This document shows positions 4,110-6,562 of a stretch of DNA of 6,562 nt, one piece after another. How positions within the stretch are numbered: position 1 is the first letter of the stretch; every line of letters starts with the position of its first letter. Below the pieces are notes generated by a model. The model saw only the letters and a program-made list of their open reading frames with translations, was not told the origin of the DNA and did not search any database. Source of the stretch: Deltaproteobacteria bacterium RIFCSPHIGHO2_02_FULL_40_11 (lineage in GTDB: Bacteria; Bdellovibrionota; JACOXK01; 2-02-FULL-40-11); assembly GCA_001798105.1 (NCBI GenBank), contig MGRI01000071.1, forward strand, positions 1 through 6,562, in the 5' to 3' direction. The position numbers and the translations under genes are program-made.

Positions 4110-6562
4110 ATGAAAATTAACATTACACATATGGTCTATACTTATGTATTCGCCTCCCTCCAAAGGCTCCTCCGGCCAACGGCATTTGCCTTGGTTTTTT
4201 TATTTCTCCTCACTCCTGTTACCCCCGCATTTGCCGATGACGCCGCAGTTACCACTACTCCTTCGGCCAGTGAAGTTGCTATTTCCCCATCACAGCCTGA
4301 AGCATCGGTCGAAGCAAAACCTACTGACAGCAAAGAAGAAGTAAAACCAGATAAAGAGAAACAACCCGAGCCGGAATCACTCATGGCAGGACAGGAACAA
4401 TCAGTTCAAAACACCCTGCAGCAGCCAACCACTATTAAACAGCTGCTTCCTGAAACAGACGCCATGAGCGGGAGTTTAGTGTATGAACACCCCATAACCA
4501 TACCTCCAGGAAGAAACGGCCTGCAGCCTGACTTGAAACTTTCGTACAACAGCCAGTCAACGGACATAAACGGCATTGTCGGCGTTGGCTGGTCCGTTAA
4601 CATCCCGTACATTGAGCGTCTAAATAAAACCGGACTGGATAAACTGTATACCGATAACTACTTCACTTCCTCCCTGTCCGGTGAACTTGCCTCTGTGTCT
4701 AGTGGTAACTACCGTGCCAGAGTGGATAACGGTGAGTTTCTGGACTACACCCTTTCTTCAAACACCTGGACCGTGAAAGATAAAAAGGGTATTACCTACA
4801 AATTCGGTACCGCGGCTGGTTCTCGTCAGGATAATCCGTCAGATTCGACTAAGGTATCCAAATGGATGTTAGACGAAATACGTGACACCAACAATAACTA
4901 TATTAAGTACACCTACAGCAAAGACCAGGGACAAATTTATCCATACAAAATTATTTACACTGGCAACGCTACTACGGACGGACCATTTGAAGTGGAGTTT
5001 GTGAAGTCCAGCCGCAATGACCACGTTGTCCGCTACAATACCGGTTTTTCGGTTATTACTGACTATTACATTACGGAAATCCAAGTCAAAGTTAGCGGTG
5101 CCTGGACGCGTAAGTACGCAATTAGCTACACCACAGGAGACAACGCAGTCCGTGTTTTACTCGATACTATTACCGAAACCGGTAGGGATGAAACTACGGA
5201 GGCACAAGTATCCTTTCCGGCAACAGATTTTAACTACCAGACCCATAGTCCGGGCTGGACCCAAAACAGCTGGGACATCCCTGGTAACTTTATTTTATCT
5301 CAAGGCATTGACAGCGGCGCCCGGTTTGGCGACGTGAACGGTGATGGCTTAACGGATATTATATACGCTAAAGCTGGAACCACTGCCAGCGTGTATCTGA
5401 ATAACGGCAGCGGCTGGACCTATAATTCCGGCCTGACGGTACCGCTGTATTTTGTAGATAGTAATGGCGCTGATTTGGGTAGACGGCTGGTGGATGTGAA
5501 TGGCGACGGGTTGGTAGATATTGTGCGTGCTAAGTCTGGCGAGACCCTGGAGACTTACCGCAACACGGGTTCTGGTTGGAGCGTGGATTCTACCTGGGCT
5601 CCGCCAATAGCAATCGTGACTTCGTCTTCTCAAGGCACAGGCGCGGAATTAGCGGATGTGAACGGTGACGGGTTGGTAGATTTCCTGTACGCACGAAACG
5701 GACAAACTAAAGCTACCTACCTAAATAACGGAGCAGGATGGAGCTCTGATTCTACCTGGAATTCCCCGGTCGATTTTGTAAGCAGTGGCTACGAAGACCT
5801 GGGAGCAAGACTCACCGATGTGAATAACGACGGCCTTGTAGATATTATTAAAGCCGGATACCAGGATACCCCTCAAATCTATCTAAACACAGGTAGTGGT
5901 TGGACTACCAGTCACTCCTGGACATTCCCACTTAACTTTTTAGGGGTTAATACTACAGACTTAGGGGTACGGCTGGCAGACGTGAATAGCGACCATTTGC
6001 CTGACATTTTAGAGTCAAGAGGTGGGCAAACAAAGAAAGTATATATTAACAACGGCTTTAGCGGCTGGACCTACAACACTAGCTGGACTATCCCCTTTGA
6101 CTTTGTCTCTTCCGGATACGCGGACGAAGGTGTGCGCCTGGAAGAAGTAAACGGTGATGGCATGTTGGATATGCTTCGTGCCAAGGCCGATACTACAGAA
6201 TATGTCTACCTTGCCAGCAGCAGCCAAAAAGCAGACCTTGCCTCCCGCATTACCTACTCACGAGGCGGCAGGTCTGACATTACCTACAAAACCAGTCCCC
6301 AGTACACAGATGGAAACGGGGTAACACTTAGTCCAAACCTTCCCTTTGTGCTTGACACGGTATACCAGATGAGTAATTACGACGGTCTGGGAGTTACCTC
6401 TACCTACACCAATACCTATGAAACCGGGAAGTTCTACTTTAATTCTCCTTCGGACCGGAAGTTTGCCGGCTTTGCTAAAGTCTCCAGGGTAGACAGCGCC
6501 AGCAACAAACAAGTTACTTATTATCACCAGGGAGACAGTACTAATTCAAGTCTTGGCGAATA
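4110..6562 (+). CDS. Secreted SpvB/FG-GAP/TcdB-like RHS-type giant protein, N-terminal 817 residues
   Basis: The frame runs open to the right edge with no stop. Residues 1-42 form a signal peptide: basic RLLR, a hydrophobic core ALVFLFLLTPV, and a likely cut after AFA. Residues 43 to about 115 are a low-complexity Pro/Glu/Lys/Thr linker. From 119 an SpvB-type domain begins (SGSLVYEHPITIPPGRNGLQ, then LKLSYNS, GVGWSV at 158-163, IERL) and runs with RHS-like strands (YKFG, KWMLDEIRD) to about 380. Residues about 380-705 hold six FG-GAP/VCBS-like repeats with DVNGDG calcium-type loops. From 708 a TcdB middle/N-terminal-like region starts (ITYSRGGRSDITYK, FAGFAKV at 785, YYHQGD at 804). In known relatives (SpvB, TcaC/TcdB, RHS proteins) these parts precede an RHS shell enclosing a variable C-terminal toxin; here that part is outside the window, so toxin activity is inference. 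No Shine-Dalgarno site precedes the ATG at 4110; ATG 4131 is an alternative giving a shorter signal peptide. Confidence 0.88.
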   Translation, partial: MKINITHMVYTYVFASLQRLLRPTAFALVFLFLLTPVTPAFADDAAVTTTPSASEVAISPSQPEASVEAKPTDSKEEVKPDKEKQPEPESLMAGQEQSVQNTLQQPTTIKQLLPETDAMSGSLVYEHPITIPPGRNGLQPDLKLSYNSQSTDINGIVGVGWSVNIPYIERLNKTGLDKLYTDNYFTSSLSGELASVSSGNYRARVDNGEFLDYTLSSNTWTVKDKKGITYKFGTAAGSRQDNPSDSTKVSKWMLDEIRDTNNNYIKYTYSKDQGQIYPYKIIYTGNATTDGPFEVEFVKSSRNDHVVRYNTGFSVITDYYITEIQVKVSGAWTRKYAISYTTGDNAVRVLLDTITETGRDETTEAQVSFPATDFNYQTHSPGWTQNSWDIPGNFILSQGIDSGARFGDVNGDGLTDIIYAKAGTTASVYLNNGSGWTYNSGLTVPLYFVDSNGADLGRRLVDVNGDGLVDIVRAKSGETLETYRNTGSGWSVDSTWAPPIAIVTSSSQGTGAELADVNGDGLVDFLYARNGQTKATYLNNGAGWSSDSTWNSPVDFVSSGYEDLGARLTDVNNDGLVDIIKAGYQDTPQIYLNTGSGWTTSHSWTFPLNFLGVNTTDLGVRLADVNSDHLPDILESRGGQTKKVYINNGFSGWTYNTSWTIPFDFVSSGYADEGVRLEEVNGDGMLDMLRAKADTTEYVYLASSSQKADLASRITYSRGGRSDITYKTSPQYTDGNGVTLSPNLPFVLDTVYQMSNYDGLGVTSTYTNTYETGKFYFNSPSDRKFAGFAKVSRVDSASNKQVTYYHQGDSTNSSLGE
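5244..6230 (+). repeat. Six tandem FG-GAP/VCBS-type repeats of 54 residues within the large protein
   Basis: The D-x-N-x-D-G loop recurs at residues 408, 462, 516, 570, 624 and 679. The first five are exactly 162 bases (54 residues) apart and the last step is 165. Each unit also carries a [YS]xNxGxGW strand, an xSWxxP turn, FVxS, and DLGxRLxDVNGDGLVDI. Repeats 2 and 3 are almost identical at DNA level over the loop (two differences in 28 bases near 5493 and 5655). Repeat 5 has SDHLPD in place of GDGLVD, and repeat 6 has Glu for the first Asp. Such repeats build a beta-propeller with calcium in the loops. Confidence 0.85.

Noticed and set aside
4142..4384. Minus-strand reading frame over the start of the large gene
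   Set aside because: It is antisense to the signal peptide and linker. Its Ser/Gly/Val-rich composition reflects the complement of low-complexity coding sequence, with no family motif.
5017..5337. Other frames overlapping the large gene (also 4406-4612, 4869-5084, 5349-5633, 6015-6227, 6258-6527)
   Set aside because: All lie inside the continuous 817-codon frame, which has a signal peptide, SpvB motifs and periodic DVNGDG loops. The overlapping frames have no recognisable motifs.
4110..6562. Alternative genetic code (TGA as glycine)
   Set aside because: No in-frame TGA occurs in the 817 codons or in the other genes read here, so recoding is not indicated.

Overview
The window looks like part of a small, reduced bacterial genome, most likely a Candidate Phyla Radiation (Patescibacteria, Parcubacteria-like) organism. 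This is an inference from four things: tRNA genes that encode their own CCA ends; a LAGLIDADG endonuclease ORF packed between two tRNAs; a serine-recombinase remnant whose 3' end runs into a tRNA; and a giant secreted SpvB/RHS-type protein. Shine-Dalgarno sites are mostly absent. All stops are TAA or TAG, and the longest frame (817 codons) contains no in-frame TGA, so there is no sign of the TGA=Gly code of Gracilibacteria/SR1.

Layout. 1-505 is the 3' half of an NrnA-like DHH phosphoesterase. It converges, across a terminator region, on a minus-strand NADPH-dependent FMN reductase-like gene (555-1142). A tRNA island follows: tRNA-Leu(GAG) on minus, then tRNA-Val(TAC), a LAGLIDADG homing endonuclease gene, tRNA-Phe(GAA), a repeat-rich spacer and tRNA-Gly(GCC), all on plus. 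A good sigma70-like promoter pair lies between the divergent Leu and Val genes.

Beyond tRNA-Gly is a scar of mobile DNA. The C-terminal remnant of a large serine recombinase (minus strand) ends inside the tRNA-Gly 3' end. It is joined head to head, at about 2944-2958, to a trypsin-like serine protease that has lost its N-terminal half but keeps the catalytic Asp and Ser. Next comes an A/T-rich gene for a zinc-ribbon, single-pass membrane, coiled-coil protein (3387-3914).

After about 195 bases of non-coding DNA, the rest of the window is one open frame (4110 to the edge). It is the N-terminal 817 residues of a secreted protein with a signal peptide, a charged/proline linker, an SpvB-type domain, six FG-GAP/VCBS-type repeats spaced at 54 residues, and the start of a TcdB-middle-like region. 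Its C-terminus, where RHS or toxin domains would lie, is outside the window.

The most interesting points are the endonuclease gene that appears to borrow its ribosome-binding and stop signals from the flanking tRNAs, the tRNA-Gly/recombinase overlap with two interlocked hairpins, the head-to-head truncation junction, and the SpvB/FG-GAP protein. I did not find a complete new defence or mobile system; this is an accessory region shaped by mobile elements around a tRNA cluster.
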